64,000 nt of DNA, taken from assembly GCF_013177655.1 (NCBI RefSeq), contig NZ_CP035946.1, forward strand, positions 806,001-870,000. The letters run 5' to 3'. The notes beneath the pieces are model-generated. The model saw nothing but the letters and a program-made list of their open reading frames with translations. It made no database searches and had not been told where the DNA came from. Positions 1 through 8,734 of the stretch are shown one piece after another. The stretch's first letter is position 1. Every line of letters starts with the position of its first letter. Source of the DNA: Campylobacter canadensis (lineage in GTDB: Bacteria > Campylobacterota > Campylobacteria > Campylobacterales > Campylobacteraceae). A program made the position numbers and the translations under genes.

Positions 1-58
1 TAAAATTTTTTGCTTGCAAGGAAGTAATTATTAAAAGTAAAAGTAATAATTCTTTCAT
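1..58 (-). CDS. 5' end of an exported protein (partial)
   Basis: Reading the minus strand from 58, an ATG opens a frame that stays open to the window edge (19 codons). It encodes a typical signal peptide: Met-Lys-Glu, a run of six Leu, then Ile-Ile-Thr-Ser-Leu-Gln-Ala-Lys, with a likely signal peptidase I site after Gln-Ala. A good ribosome-binding site (AAGGA on the minus strand, about 66-70) lies at normal spacing. The gene is divergent from mfrA with 284 bases between them. The mature protein lies outside the window, so no function can be given. Confidence 0.6.
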   Translation of the reverse strand, partial: MKELLLLLLIITSLQAKNF

Positions 59-342
59 TAAAAATCCTTTTTATATATTATTTTATATAATATAATACAT
101 TAATTATTATTAATATAATAATTTATTATAAAATAATTTATATAAAAAAATTCAAACAATACCAAATCCTTTATAATTAAAGATGAAAGCAGCAAAACAA
201 TATAATATTTTTCTTATAAATAAATATATAAAATAATATTTGACTTATACTGAAATTTAGAATAATATTTTAATATTAATTTTTTAATTTAAGAAATAAT
301 TAAGAAATTAATACTTTAAAATCTTAACTTAAAGGGGTTTTT

Positions 343-2187
343 ATGAATAAAGAAAGTTTTAATAGGCGAGATTTTTTAAAATCTAGCACTATTGGAGTAG
401 GTGTTCTTGCAGCTAGTTCAAGCCCTGTGTCTATTATGGCTAAAGAATTAAAAAAAGATTCTACAAAAAATTCACTTCCAGCAATTGATGTTTTAGTTAT
501 TGGTTCTGGCGGTGCTGGGCTTAGAGCAGCTGTTGCTGTTAGAAAAAAATATCCAAATTTAAGCGTTGTTGTAGTAAATAAAGGTATGCCATCACGCAAT
601 GCAACCTGTATGGCTGAAGGCGGAATTAACGGTGTTATAGACTTTGAAAACGGAGATTCAAATAAACTTCACGCTTACGATACTGTTAAAGGTAGCGATT
701 TTTTAGGTGATCAGGATGCTATTATTAAATTTGCTAAAAAAGCTACAGAAGCAATACACGAGCTTGATTATGCTGGAATGCCTTTTAATAGACAAAAAGA
801 TAAAAGCGTAGCAAGGCGTTTTGCCGGTGGTGCAAAATACGAACGCTGCAATTATGCTGCTGATAAAACAGGTTCAATAATGATGCACACCTGTCTTGAT
901 GAGGCTATTACTTATGGAGTACAATTTTTGCTAGATCATTATTTGCTTGATATTGCAACTAATGAAGGCGAATGCGAAGGGGTTGTGCTTTTAAATATAC
1001 AAAATGGAAAGGTCTTGCCTGTTTTAGCAAAATCAGTGATTTTAGCTACAGGTGGTTACACTCGTGTATTTTATAATCGTACTTCAACTCCGTTTAATGC
1101 AAGTGGAGATGGAATAGCAGCCGCACTTAGAGCAGGACTTGCTTTTAAAGACCCTGAAATGTTGCAGTTTCACCCAACAGGGGTTAGAAATGGTGGCGCA
1201 TTAATTACCGAAGCAGCAAGAGGGCTTGGTGGAAAATTAATCAACAACAAAGGCGAACGCTTTATGAGTAAATATTCAACTCGCTTAGAACTTGCTCCAA
1301 GGGATATAGTTTCACGCTCAATAGAAACTGAAATTCGTCTTGGAAATGGTTTTAGCAAAGGAATGGATGCTTATGTGCTTTTAGATGTTACACACTTAGG
1401 CGAAGAAAAAATTATGAATGAATTGCCGCAAATTCGCCATGTTGGATTGTTGTTTGAAGGTATGGATTTAGTTAAAGAGCCAATTAAAATCCGCCCAACG
1501 GCTCATTATTCTATGGGTGGAATTGAAATTGCAAAATTTGATGATATGAGTACTCATTTAGCTGGTCTTTACGCAGCTGGAGAGACTAGTTGTGCTTCTA
1601 TTCACGGTGCAAATCGTTTAGGTGGAAATAGTTTAGCTGATGCTGCAGTTACTGGAAAACTTGCAGGCGAAGGCGCAGGAGAATATGCAAGTAAAAAGAA
1701 AAACTTTTCTTCTGGAAAACACGCAAAAGAACTTGCTAAACAATGGAGAGCAAAAATAAAAGATATTACAAACTCTTCTTCAAATACTAGCGAATTTTAT
1801 GATTTAAGAGAAGAATTTGGGCAATACAACTGGGATAATATGGGTATTTTTAGAACAGGAGAGAAATTACAAAAACATATAAAAATACTAGATGATATTT
1901 GGGCTAAATATAATAATATAAAAATCGCAAATCCTAATATGTTTTACAATACTGCTTTAATTGAATACTTAGAATTTGGAAATCTCATACTTTTAGCAAG
2001 ATGTGCTTGTTTGGCTGCGTTAAATAGAAAAGAAAGTCGTGGAGCGCATACTAGAGAAGATTATCCAAAAAGAGATGATGTGAATTTCTTAAAGCATAGC
2101 TTGGTTACTTTAAAAGATGATAAGTTGCATATTGCTTATAAAGATGTTGTTATTACTGAATTTGCAGTTGAAGAGAGGAAATACTAA
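343..2187 (+). CDS. mfrA: Methylmenaquinol:fumarate reductase, flavoprotein subunit
   Basis: Catalytic subunit of the periplasmic fumarate reductase of Campylobacter and Wolinella, once annotated as succinate dehydrogenase SdhA. It reduces fumarate with electrons from methylmenaquinol. The N-terminus has a Tat signal (R8-R9-D-F-L-K, then a hydrophobic stretch to about residue 32), so the folded flavoprotein is exported. A dinucleotide-binding GSGGAG lies at 54-59. The FrdA/SdhA family motifs HPTG, RGLGG, HYSMGGI and HGANRLGGNS follow in order. Length 614 residues, usual for MfrA. The residue aligned with the flavin-linking His of FrdA appears to be Ala87 (see findings). Its RBS is AAAGGGG at about 331-337. 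The stop overlaps the mfrB start (TAATG), so the genes are translationally coupled. Confidence 0.93.
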   Translation: MNKESFNRRDFLKSSTIGVGVLAASSSPVSIMAKELKKDSTKNSLPAIDVLVIGSGGAGLRAAVAVRKKYPNLSVVVVNKGMPSRNATCMAEGGINGVIDFENGDSNKLHAYDTVKGSDFLGDQDAIIKFAKKATEAIHELDYAGMPFNRQKDKSVARRFAGGAKYERCNYAADKTGSIMMHTCLDEAITYGVQFLLDHYLLDIATNEGECEGVVLLNIQNGKVLPVLAKSVILATGGYTRVFYNRTSTPFNASGDGIAAALRAGLAFKDPEMLQFHPTGVRNGGALITEAARGLGGKLINNKGERFMSKYSTRLELAPRDIVSRSIETEIRLGNGFSKGMDAYVLLDVTHLGEEKIMNELPQIRHVGLLFEGMDLVKEPIKIRPTAHYSMGGIEIAKFDDMSTHLAGLYAAGETSCASIHGANRLGGNSLADAAVTGKLAGEGAGEYASKKKNFSSGKHAKELAKQWRAKIKDITNSSSNTSEFYDLREEFGQYNWDNMGIFRTGEKLQKHIKILDDIWAKYNNIKIANPNMFYNTALIEYLEFGNLILLARCACLAALNRKESRGAHTREDYPKRDDVNFLKHSLVTLKDDKLHIAYKDVVITEFAVEERKY

Positions 2188-3146
2188 TGAAAATTATAAT
2201 TGATAGATTTGATGGGGTAAAAAAATATATTCAAGCATATATTTTAGATATAAATGAAGTAAAAGGTAAAACACTTTTAGCCTTATTGCAGCACATAAAA
2301 CGCACTCAAGATATTTCTTTAAATTTCACATCAGCCTGTCGTATGGCAATTTGCGGTGCTTGTGGTGTAAGAGTAAATGGGCATTCTTATCTTGCTTGTG
2401 ATACAAAAATGGATGACTTACTTGCTGAATATGATTATCCTGATACATTTAGAATTTCTCCTTTAGCAAATTTTAAAGTGCTTTCTGATTTGGTTGTAGA
2501 TTGGGAGCCAAGTATTGAAAATTTAAGAAAAGTAAAGCCAACTATTACAGCTAAAGATGAATTTTCTGAAAAAAACGGCTGCACTCAAACACAAGAAGAA
2601 GTTGATACTATTAAAAAACAATGGGATTGTATTTTATGCGGTTGTTGTGCAAGTGAATGTAATAAGCTTGAAGCTGATTCAAGCGATTATATGCAACCAT
2701 TTGTATATACTCACGCATTTCGTGCTGCTTATGATTCACGCTCAAAAGATTCTTTAAAGCACTTAAAACCTGCTATTAATAATGGGCTTTGGAATTGTGT
2801 GCATTGTCAAGAATGTGCTGACCGTTGTCCTAAAGGAATTAGCGCTGCTGATGATATTTCAAATTTGCGTGTATTAGCTATGAAAAAAGGCTTAAAAAAA
2901 GGTACAGGACCAGCTCATGCTGAAGCCTTTTTATTAGACTTAGAAAATACAGGAAGGCTAAATGAGATTTATTTAGCATTACGCTCTGAAGGTGTTTTAG
3001 CAAATACTACTAAAATAGATATAGCTTACAATCTAATGAAGGCTGGAAAAATGAATCCATTACATATTTTTGGAGATGACAAAATTGAAGGTCATGAAGA
3101 TTTAATTAAAATGATTAAAGCAGCAAGAGCTGCAAACAAGGAGTGA
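2187..3146 (+). CDS. mfrB: Methylmenaquinol:fumarate reductase, iron-sulfur subunit
   Basis: Electron-transfer subunit of MfrABE. The N-terminal half carries a plant-type [2Fe-2S] motif (Cys-x4-Cys-x2-Cys-x11-Cys, about residues 51-71). The C-terminal half has two Cys clusters of the SdhB/FrdB type: CxLCGCC...C near residue 150, and CVHCQECxxxCP near residue 208. These would ligate a [4Fe-4S] and a further FeS cluster. It has 319 residues, longer than typical FrdB because of a C-terminal tail. The start overlaps the mfrA stop by one base, and the stop lies in the RBS of mfrE. It lacks its own Tat signal, so it presumably travels with MfrA; that is inferred from family behaviour. Confidence 0.92.
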   Translation: MKIIIDRFDGVKKYIQAYILDINEVKGKTLLALLQHIKRTQDISLNFTSACRMAICGACGVRVNGHSYLACDTKMDDLLAEYDYPDTFRISPLANFKVLSDLVVDWEPSIENLRKVKPTITAKDEFSEKNGCTQTQEEVDTIKKQWDCILCGCCASECNKLEADSSDYMQPFVYTHAFRAAYDSRSKDSLKHLKPAINNGLWNCVHCQECADRCPKGISAADDISNLRVLAMKKGLKKGTGPAHAEAFLLDLENTGRLNEIYLALRSEGVLANTTKIDIAYNLMKAGKMNPLHIFGDDKIEGHEDLIKMIKAARAANKE

Positions 3147-3148
3147 TT

Positions 3149-4009
3149 ATGCAAGAAAAAAATTTTGCTTTTTTCCCTGGCTGTGTTTTAAGCCAAGCAG
3201 CTAAAGAATCAAAAATGTCGCTAGAAGCAATTGCACCTATTTTAGGTTTAAAACTGCATGAAATTAAGGGCTGGAGCTGCTGTGGGGCTTCTCAAGCTCA
3301 AGATGTTGACCCTATTGCAACATTAGTAGCAAATGCAAGAAATATAGCACTTAGCGAAGCTATGAATATGCCTATGCTAACAACCTGTAGTACCTGTATG
3401 CTAACTCTTACTCGTGCAAAAGATTCCTTAGACAAAGGTGCTAAAAATCGTATAAATGAATTTTTAGCAAAAGGAAATATGAAATATCAAGGAAGTAATG
3501 AAATTACAAGTCTTTTATGGGTGCTTTATGAAAATTTAGATACTTTAAAATCAAAAGTTATTAAACCGCTTTCAAATTTAAATGTGGCTTTATTTTATGG
3601 TTGCCATAGCATTCGCCCTGAAAAAGCATACAATAAAAAAGAAAGCTCAACAAATCCAAAAAGCTTTGAAGCAGTAGTTAGTGCATTAGGTGCAAATATA
3701 GTACCTTTTGAAAAACGCCTTGATTGCTGTGGTTTTCACGCAAGCTATCCAGCTGAAAAATCGGTTAAAAAAATGTCATCGCAAATCGTAGGAAATGCTG
3801 ATAAAAATGGGGCCGATTGTCTTGTAACACCTTGTCCACTTTGTCAAATGCAGCTTGATATTTATCAAGAACGCTACCAGGATGCTATGAAATCTAAAAT
3901 TAGAAAGCCAATTATTCATCTTTCACAATTAGTTGGTTTAGCATTAGGTCTTGGAAATAAAGAATTAGGCTTAGATTTAAATATAATTGATGCTACAAAA
4001 TTAATATAA
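3149..4009 (+). CDS. mfrE: Methylmenaquinol:fumarate reductase, CCG-domain subunit
   Basis: Third subunit of MfrABE, related to heterodisulfide reductase HdrB and SdhE-type subunits rather than to the di-haem cytochrome of FrdC. It has two cysteine-rich CCG domains: FFPGC...SCCGAS in the N-terminal half and FYGCH...DCCGFH in the C-terminal half, plus CPLC. The ATG at 3149 is preferred because AAGGAG at 3138-3143 sits 5 bases before it. A GTG at 3143 lies inside that RBS and is an unlikely start. The protein has 286 residues. It is the last gene of the operon and ends in a bidirectional hairpin shared with the convergent LysR gene. Confidence 0.88.
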   Translation: MQEKNFAFFPGCVLSQAAKESKMSLEAIAPILGLKLHEIKGWSCCGASQAQDVDPIATLVANARNIALSEAMNMPMLTTCSTCMLTLTRAKDSLDKGAKNRINEFLAKGNMKYQGSNEITSLLWVLYENLDTLKSKVIKPLSNLNVALFYGCHSIRPEKAYNKKESSTNPKSFEAVVSALGANIVPFEKRLDCCGFHASYPAEKSVKKMSSQIVGNADKNGADCLVTPCPLCQMQLDIYQERYQDAMKSKIRKPIIHLSQLVGLALGLGNKELGLDLNIIDATKLI

Positions 4010-4034
4010 TTTAGGGGTTTAACTCCCCTAAATT
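4008..4034. terminator. Bidirectional terminator between mfrE and the LysR gene
   Basis: Perfect 10-bp inverted repeat AATTTAGGGG / CCCCTAAATT with a 7-base loop. It lies exactly where two convergent genes meet and overlaps the stop codons of both. T-rich stretches on each side fit termination in either direction. Confidence 0.7.
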
Positions 4035-4919
4035 CTTTGCCATTTTTATAAATTCTAATTCCAAACTAGAAAGCTTTTTATCTGCTTTATAAACAATAGC
4101 TATTGTTTTATTTAAGGTATTATTACCTATATCAAATAGTTTTATTTTATCTTTTTGGTCTTTTTTAATTAATTCGCTTATAGTAAAAGTTGCTCCAACC
4201 CCGCTTGCAACTAGAGAATTTGCAATATCAAAACTTTCTGTTTCACACAAAATATTAGGTGTAAATCCTAATTTATTAAATATAAAATCAAGCTCTATTC
4301 TGCTTCTTTGTGTATTTCTTGGTAGAATGAATTTTTCATTTTTTAATTCTGAAATTGAAATTTTAGGTAAATTTTGATTTTTATATTTTAAGGATAGTTC
4401 ATGCAGTGATGGTAGGGCTAAAAAGATATTAGAGCTTTTAATAAGTTCATATTTTAAATTTTTAGTTTCAAGCGGCAAGATTAAAACTCCAAGATTTATT
4501 TCATCATCATAAATCATTTGTTTTATTTTTAATGTTGATGAAATTTGTAAAATTTTAATATCAGCATCGCCAAAACGCTTGCAAAATTGCGGTAAAAGAG
4601 TAGGTAACATATTATAAGCATTTTGTGAAAGTGCTATGCGAATTTGACCACTTTTTGCTCTATTTAAAGCTAAAATTTCGTTGTCTAATTCCGTTATCAT
4701 ATCATTAATTAAACTTGCTTTTTTTAAATACAACTTGCCACTTTCTGTTAAAGATATTGGATTTGTACTTCTATTAAAAAGTGTTGTTTTTAATTCTTTT
4801 TCTAAGGCAAAAATACTTTGTGATAATGACGGTTGAGGTATTTTAAGCTCGTTTGCCGCCTTTGTAAAACTTTGCAATTTTGCTATTTTTAAAAATAATT
4901 GCATATGTCTAAAATTCAT
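4011..4919 (-). CDS. LysR-family transcriptional regulator
   Basis: Typical LTTR of 302 residues. The N-terminal winged helix-turn-helix spans about residues 1-60 (MNFRHMQLFLKIAK, then SFTKAANELKIPQPSLSQSI, then LFNR and LTESG). It is followed by a periplasmic-binding-like effector domain (about 90-295). The effector is unknown. The RBS AGGAT lies 5 bases before the ATG. It lies downstream of rpoD in the same direction but is separated by a terminator, so it likely has its own promoter in 4920-5038. From memory, C. jejuni also has a LysR gene next to rpoD, so this is probably a conserved neighbour. A role in controlling mfr is possible but only suggested by position. Confidence 0.85.
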   Translation of the reverse strand: MNFRHMQLFLKIAKLQSFTKAANELKIPQPSLSQSIFALEKELKTTLFNRSTNPISLTESGKLYLKKASLINDMITELDNEILALNRAKSGQIRIALSQNAYNMLPTLLPQFCKRFGDADIKILQISSTLKIKQMIYDDEINLGVLILPLETKNLKYELIKSSNIFLALPSLHELSLKYKNQNLPKISISELKNEKFILPRNTQRSRIELDFIFNKLGFTPNILCETESFDIANSLVASGVGATFTISELIKKDQKDKIKLFDIGNNTLNKTIAIVYKADKKLSSLELEFIKMAKNLGELNP

Positions 4920-5038
4920 TTTTAATCCTATTAACTTTTATAAAGTCTAACAAAAATTGATTTTTACTTAATAATTTTATAAATTCTAATAATGAAGAAA
5001 TTAAGATTTTTTATTTTAAAATAATAAGAAAAATTATT

Positions 5039-5063
5039 AATTTAAGCCATTAAGGCTTAAATT
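5039..5063 (-). terminator. rpoD terminator
   Basis: Inverted repeat AATTTAAGCC / GGCTTAAATT with a 5-base loop directly after the rpoD stop. On the minus strand it is followed by a T-rich run, as in a rho-independent terminator. Confidence 0.7.
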
Positions 5064-5066
5064 ATT

Positions 5067-6914
5067 TTAGTTACTAGCACCTTTTAATTGTTTGCCGTAT
5101 TTTGGGAATTTTAATTTTTTAATAGCGGTGCTTTCAATTTGTCTTACTCTTTCTCTAGTGATTCCAAGTTCAGCTCCAATTTCTTCTAAGGTTCTATCGC
5201 TTTCATCTTCGGTTAAGCCAAAGCGTAGTTTGATTACCGTTCTTTCTCTTTCGTTTAATAAATCAAGCACTTGTTCAATTTGCTTTTTTAAATCTTCTTT
5301 TAAAATACTATCTAATGGACTAACGCTTAATCTATCTTCAACGCTATCACCAAACTTACCATCATCATCGCTACCAACAGGAGCATCAAGACTTACAGGC
5401 TCTTTTGCTATTTTCATAACCTGCTTAACCTTATCAACGCTCATTCCAATTTCTTGCGCTACTTCTTCTATGCTTGGCTCTTTGCCTGTTTCTTGTATTC
5501 TTCTTTTATTAAATTTATTTATTTTATTGATTGTATCAATCATATGAATTGGAATTCTAATTGTTCTTGCTTGATCAGCCACCGCACGGCTAATTGCTTG
5601 TCTAATCCACCAAGTTGCATAGGTTGAAAATTTATATCCACGCTTATATTCAAATTTATCAACTGCCTTCATAAGACCAATATTTCCCTCTTGAATTAAG
5701 TCTAAGAATGCTAAACCACGATTAGTGTAGCGTTTTGCAATACTTACAACTAATCTTAAATTTGACCTAGCCATTTTTCCTTTTGCCTCGTCGCTTATAT
5801 TTTTTCCACGCTTAATTTGTTCTAAAATTTCTTTTAATTTTTCTTTATCCATATCAAAAGAATTTTCACTAGCTTCTTTAGTTTGGAATAATTTTTTAAT
5901 TTCCATATAAGTACTAACCATAGTATTTTCTAATGCTAGTTCGGTTATTTCTTCTTTGCTTAGTTTTGTTATGTCTTTTAGAATTTTTTTATGTCTTTTT
6001 TTAAGCTCATCGCTAAACATTGGAAGTCTATATTCTAATCTTTTTAATTCTTTTTCAAAATCAGTATCGCTTTTTAAAACTGCTTCCATAGATTTTACAA
6101 TCTCATTAATTAGCTTTGAAGTTGGACCTAAAGCCATTAATTTTTCTTTTAAAATATTCTTTTTAAAAGCAATATTTAATTTATTTGTAAGCTCATCTTT
6201 GCTTAATTCGGTTTTTGAAGATGATTTAAGCCATTCTTTTTTTGCCTTTTCAAGCTCTTTAAAACTTTCAATAACCTTTGTTGTTCTTTTATCTTCTTTT
6301 AAAGATTTGCTTGGTTTTTTAGTGTTTTCTTCTTCGTCTAAATCTAAATCCTCGTCTAAATCTTCATCTAAATCGCTTTCTTCTTCATCTTCTTCGTTGT
6401 CAAAATTTTTAAATAATTCTTTTACTCTTCTTTCTCTATTAATAAGAGCGTCTTTGTAGTCTAAAATAAAATCAATTAAGTAAGGTACAGAGCAAAAAGC
6501 ATCAATTATAATATCTTCTCCTAGCTCTATTCTTTTGCTTATTTCTACTTCTTCATCTTTGTTTAATAAATCAATTTGTCCCATTTCTCTTAAATACATT
6601 CTTACAGGACTTTCACTTCTGCTTAATTCGCCTAAATCGTAGTCTTTCATTAAGTCATTGTTATCAGTTTCGCTTTCTCTAAGCTGTGCTCTTTCTTTTG
6701 CTCTTTGTTGTGCTTCTTTTATATTTTTCATTTTAGCAATTTCAGCCGAGCTAAGTAGATTTACATTATAATCTTTTACATAATTTTTTATATTTTTAAC
6801 ACAAGTTGCACTAGGAGCTTTTTTAAGATATTTAACAATCATTTCATAAGTTAAATAATCATCCTGATTGCTCTTAAATAATTCTTTTAAAACAGTATCT
6901 TCAGTATTCGCCAT
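5067..6914 (-). CDS. rpoD: Primary RNA polymerase sigma factor RpoD (sigma-70)
   Basis: Housekeeping sigma factor of 615 residues, the normal size for Campylobacter RpoD. Region 1.1 is at the N-terminus. Region 1.2 is around 90-130 ([14 protein letters not shown]). A very acidic non-conserved insert follows at about 170-200 (runs of Asp and Glu). Region 2 (about 380-460) contains [29 protein letters not shown] and [13 protein letters not shown]. Region 4 (about 550-605) has the -35-binding helix [22 protein letters not shown] precedes the ATG. Campylobacter RpoD is known to use a strong -10 with periodic T-rich upstream DNA and no clear -35, which fits the promoters seen elsewhere in this window. 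Confidence 0.97.
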   Translation of the reverse strand: MANTEDTVLKELFKSNQDDYLTYEMIVKYLKKAPSATCVKNIKNYVKDYNVNLLSSAEIAKMKNIKEAQQRAKERAQLRESETDNNDLMKDYDLGELSRSESPVRMYLREMGQIDLLNKDEEVEISKRIELGEDIIIDAFCSVPYLIDFILDYKDALINRERRVKELFKNFDNEEDEEESDLDEDLDEDLDLDEEENTKKPSKSLKEDKRTTKVIESFKELEKAKKEWLKSSSKTELSKDELTNKLNIAFKKNILKEKLMALGPTSKLINEIVKSMEAVLKSDTDFEKELKRLEYRLPMFSDELKKRHKKILKDITKLSKEEITELALENTMVSTYMEIKKLFQTKEASENSFDMDKEKLKEILEQIKRGKNISDEAKGKMARSNLRLVVSIAKRYTNRGLAFLDLIQEGNIGLMKAVDKFEYKRGYKFSTYATWWIRQAISRAVADQARTIRIPIHMIDTINKINKFNKRRIQETGKEPSIEEVAQEIGMSVDKVKQVMKIAKEPVSLDAPVGSDDDGKFGDSVEDRLSVSPLDSILKEDLKKQIEQVLDLLNERERTVIKLRFGLTEDESDRTLEEIGAELGITRERVRQIESTAIKKLKFPKYGKQLKGASN

Positions 6915-6977
6915 TTAAAAATCCTTGATTATAGAAGTAATCTATTATAATAGCTTATTTTACTTAATAAAGAATTT

Positions 6978-8615
6978 TTATAAATATCTATTTAATACTA
7001 TTTCTATTGGTGCGTTGTTTTCTTCTTCGTCGTTAAAAGAATTTCTTTTAGTATTTTGATTGTGTTGCCTTTGTTGTTGTTCTTGTTCTTTTTTATCGCC
7101 AAAATTCATATTAATTCCTGTAAAACCCATATTTACCATACTATTTTTAAATTCTTGCTGGTTTTGAATGAATAAATTAAGAGTATTTTGATTTTGTGAA
7201 TTTAAATTAATATGTAAATTATTGCCCCTTGCAATCATAGTTACATTAATTTCTCCAAGTTCTTTTGGGTTAAGATTAATATCTACTTTATGAATTGGTG
7301 CTTTAAATTTAGCTAATTCATCTTTAAAATCTTGAGCAAAGGTATTTATGGTGCTTTTAATTTGCTCTTTATCTAATTTTATATTATTTATAATTAAATT
7401 ATCATTTTTTAAAATACTTGCTTTGCTCTCTATATTTTCTACTGTGCTTTCATCACTTTTGCTTTCTTGAGTATTTAAAAGAAAAGTTGTGTTTTTGTTT
7501 TCTTGAGTGTTTAAATTTTCTTCGTTTTCTTTTGTAATATTTTGCATTTTTATATTAATTTCATTTTTTTCATTATTTTGTTTTACTTGATTTTGAATAT
7601 TTTGTGTATGAGTTTGTGTGTTTGCTGTTTGATTTTTTACTTCTTTATTTTCTTTAATATCTTTAATGTCTTTATTTTCTTTTATTTCTTTATTTTCTTC
7701 TTTATTAATGTTTTTATTTTCATTTATAAGTTCAAATAATTTTCCTTGCTTTAAATTTTGTGTATTTTGTTTATTTGCAATAATGTTTTCTTCTTGTGTT
7801 TTTTCATTTGGAATTTTACTTTTTTCTTGAATAATATTTTTAACCTGCTCATTAATATTATTTACATTTTTTGCAAAAAATGATTGTTGGGCTAAGATAG
7901 GGAATTTATTATTTAAAATATTTTCATTATATTCTTGATTTTTTATTATTTCATAACTTATATTTTTAATATTTAGTTTATTTTCTTTTGCAAGATTATA
8001 TAATTCATTTAGGTTTTTGCAGTCTTTAAAATCACTTATTTTATTTTGTTTTATTATATCTTTAAAAGAGCTAAATTCCGTTAAAGATACATCCTTTGTA
8101 TTTTGCTTTAAAAGGCTAATAAATTGCAAGGTTTCAGTAAAGCTAATATCAGATAATAAGGTATTTGTATTTTCTTTAAACAATTCTTCTTTAATATCTT
8201 CAAGTAATTCTTCTTTGCCTATTTTTAATCTATCTGGCAATTTTTCATTTAATTCTTTTGCGTTATCTACTATTTTTTGAATTTTATTTGCTTTTACATC
8301 TTTATTTGATAATAATTGAGAAAGAATATTTGAGTTTTCTTGTTTTTTTTGAGAATTCAAAATTAAATTACTATTGGTAATTAGAGTATTTAGTTTTATA
8401 TCGTTTATAGTTTTTTCATTTTTAGCTATTTTTGTATTATTTAAAGTATTTGTTGTAATTAAGCTTAAAGGAGTGCTTGTTTTTATATTTTTACTATTTG
8501 CTAAAATTGAGCTTAATTCTTTGCTAAAAGAACTATCCTTGCCTAGTTTAAATAAAAAATTCATCTTATTTTTTGCTTGAACAACAGCTTTTTTATCTAA
8601 AATTACTTCTTGCAT
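6978..8615 (-). CDS. fliK: Flagellar hook-length control protein FliK
   Basis: 545 residues, dominated by Asn, Lys, Glu and Gln. A low-complexity stretch lies at about 290-400 (repeats of KEN and KDIKE type), as expected for the disordered ruler part of FliK. The C-terminal part (about 420-510) matches the Flg_hook domain: HKVDINLNPKELGEINVTM, then LHINLNSQNQ and an LFIQNQQEFKNSM helix. FliK measures hook length and switches the export gate from hook to filament substrates. The RBS AAGGTG precedes the ATG. A sigma-54 promoter lies at 8651-8668, fitting the middle class of Campylobacter flagellar genes. It is divergent from typA, a pairing I also recall from C. jejuni. Confidence 0.85.
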   Translation of the reverse strand: MQEVILDKKAVVQAKNKMNFLFKLGKDSSFSKELSSILANSKNIKTSTPLSLITTNTLNNTKIAKNEKTINDIKLNTLITNSNLILNSQKKQENSNILSQLLSNKDVKANKIQKIVDNAKELNEKLPDRLKIGKEELLEDIKEELFKENTNTLLSDISFTETLQFISLLKQNTKDVSLTEFSSFKDIIKQNKISDFKDCKNLNELYNLAKENKLNIKNISYEIIKNQEYNENILNNKFPILAQQSFFAKNVNNINEQVKNIIQEKSKIPNEKTQEENIIANKQNTQNLKQGKLFELINENKNINKEENKEIKENKDIKDIKENKEVKNQTANTQTHTQNIQNQVKQNNEKNEINIKMQNITKENEENLNTQENKNTTFLLNTQESKSDESTVENIESKASILKNDNLIINNIKLDKEQIKSTINTFAQDFKDELAKFKAPIHKVDINLNPKELGEINVTMIARGNNLHINLNSQNQNTLNLFIQNQQEFKNSMVNMGFTGINMNFGDKKEQEQQQRQHNQNTKRNSFNDEEENNAPIEIVLNRYL

Positions 8616-8650
8616 AAATACACCTTAAATTAAATATTAATATAAATATA

Positions 8651-8668
8651 TAGCAATTTTTATTCCAA
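8651..8668 (-). promoter_or_regulatory. Sigma-54 (RpoN) promoter of fliK
   Basis: The minus strand reads TTGGAATAAAAATTGCTA. It has the invariant GG (8666-8665) and GC (8654-8653) exactly 10 bases apart, matching the Campylobacter sigma-54 consensus TTGGAAC-N5-TTGCTT closely. Transcription would start near 8642, giving a short leader of about 27 bases before the fliK ATG. Confidence 0.85.
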
Positions 8669-8734
8669 AATTAGTTAAAAGTAATTAACTAAAATTTATT
8701 ACACTTTTCGTCTATAAAATCAAGGAGAAATAGT

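Noticed and set aside
3143-3151. GTG start for mfrE
   Set aside because: The GTG lies inside the AAGGAG ribosome-binding site; ATG at 3149 is correctly spaced.
5956-6459. Plus-strand open frames inside rpoD and fliK
   Set aside because: Ser/Phe/Leu-rich shadows of real minus-strand coding sequence, without translation signals.
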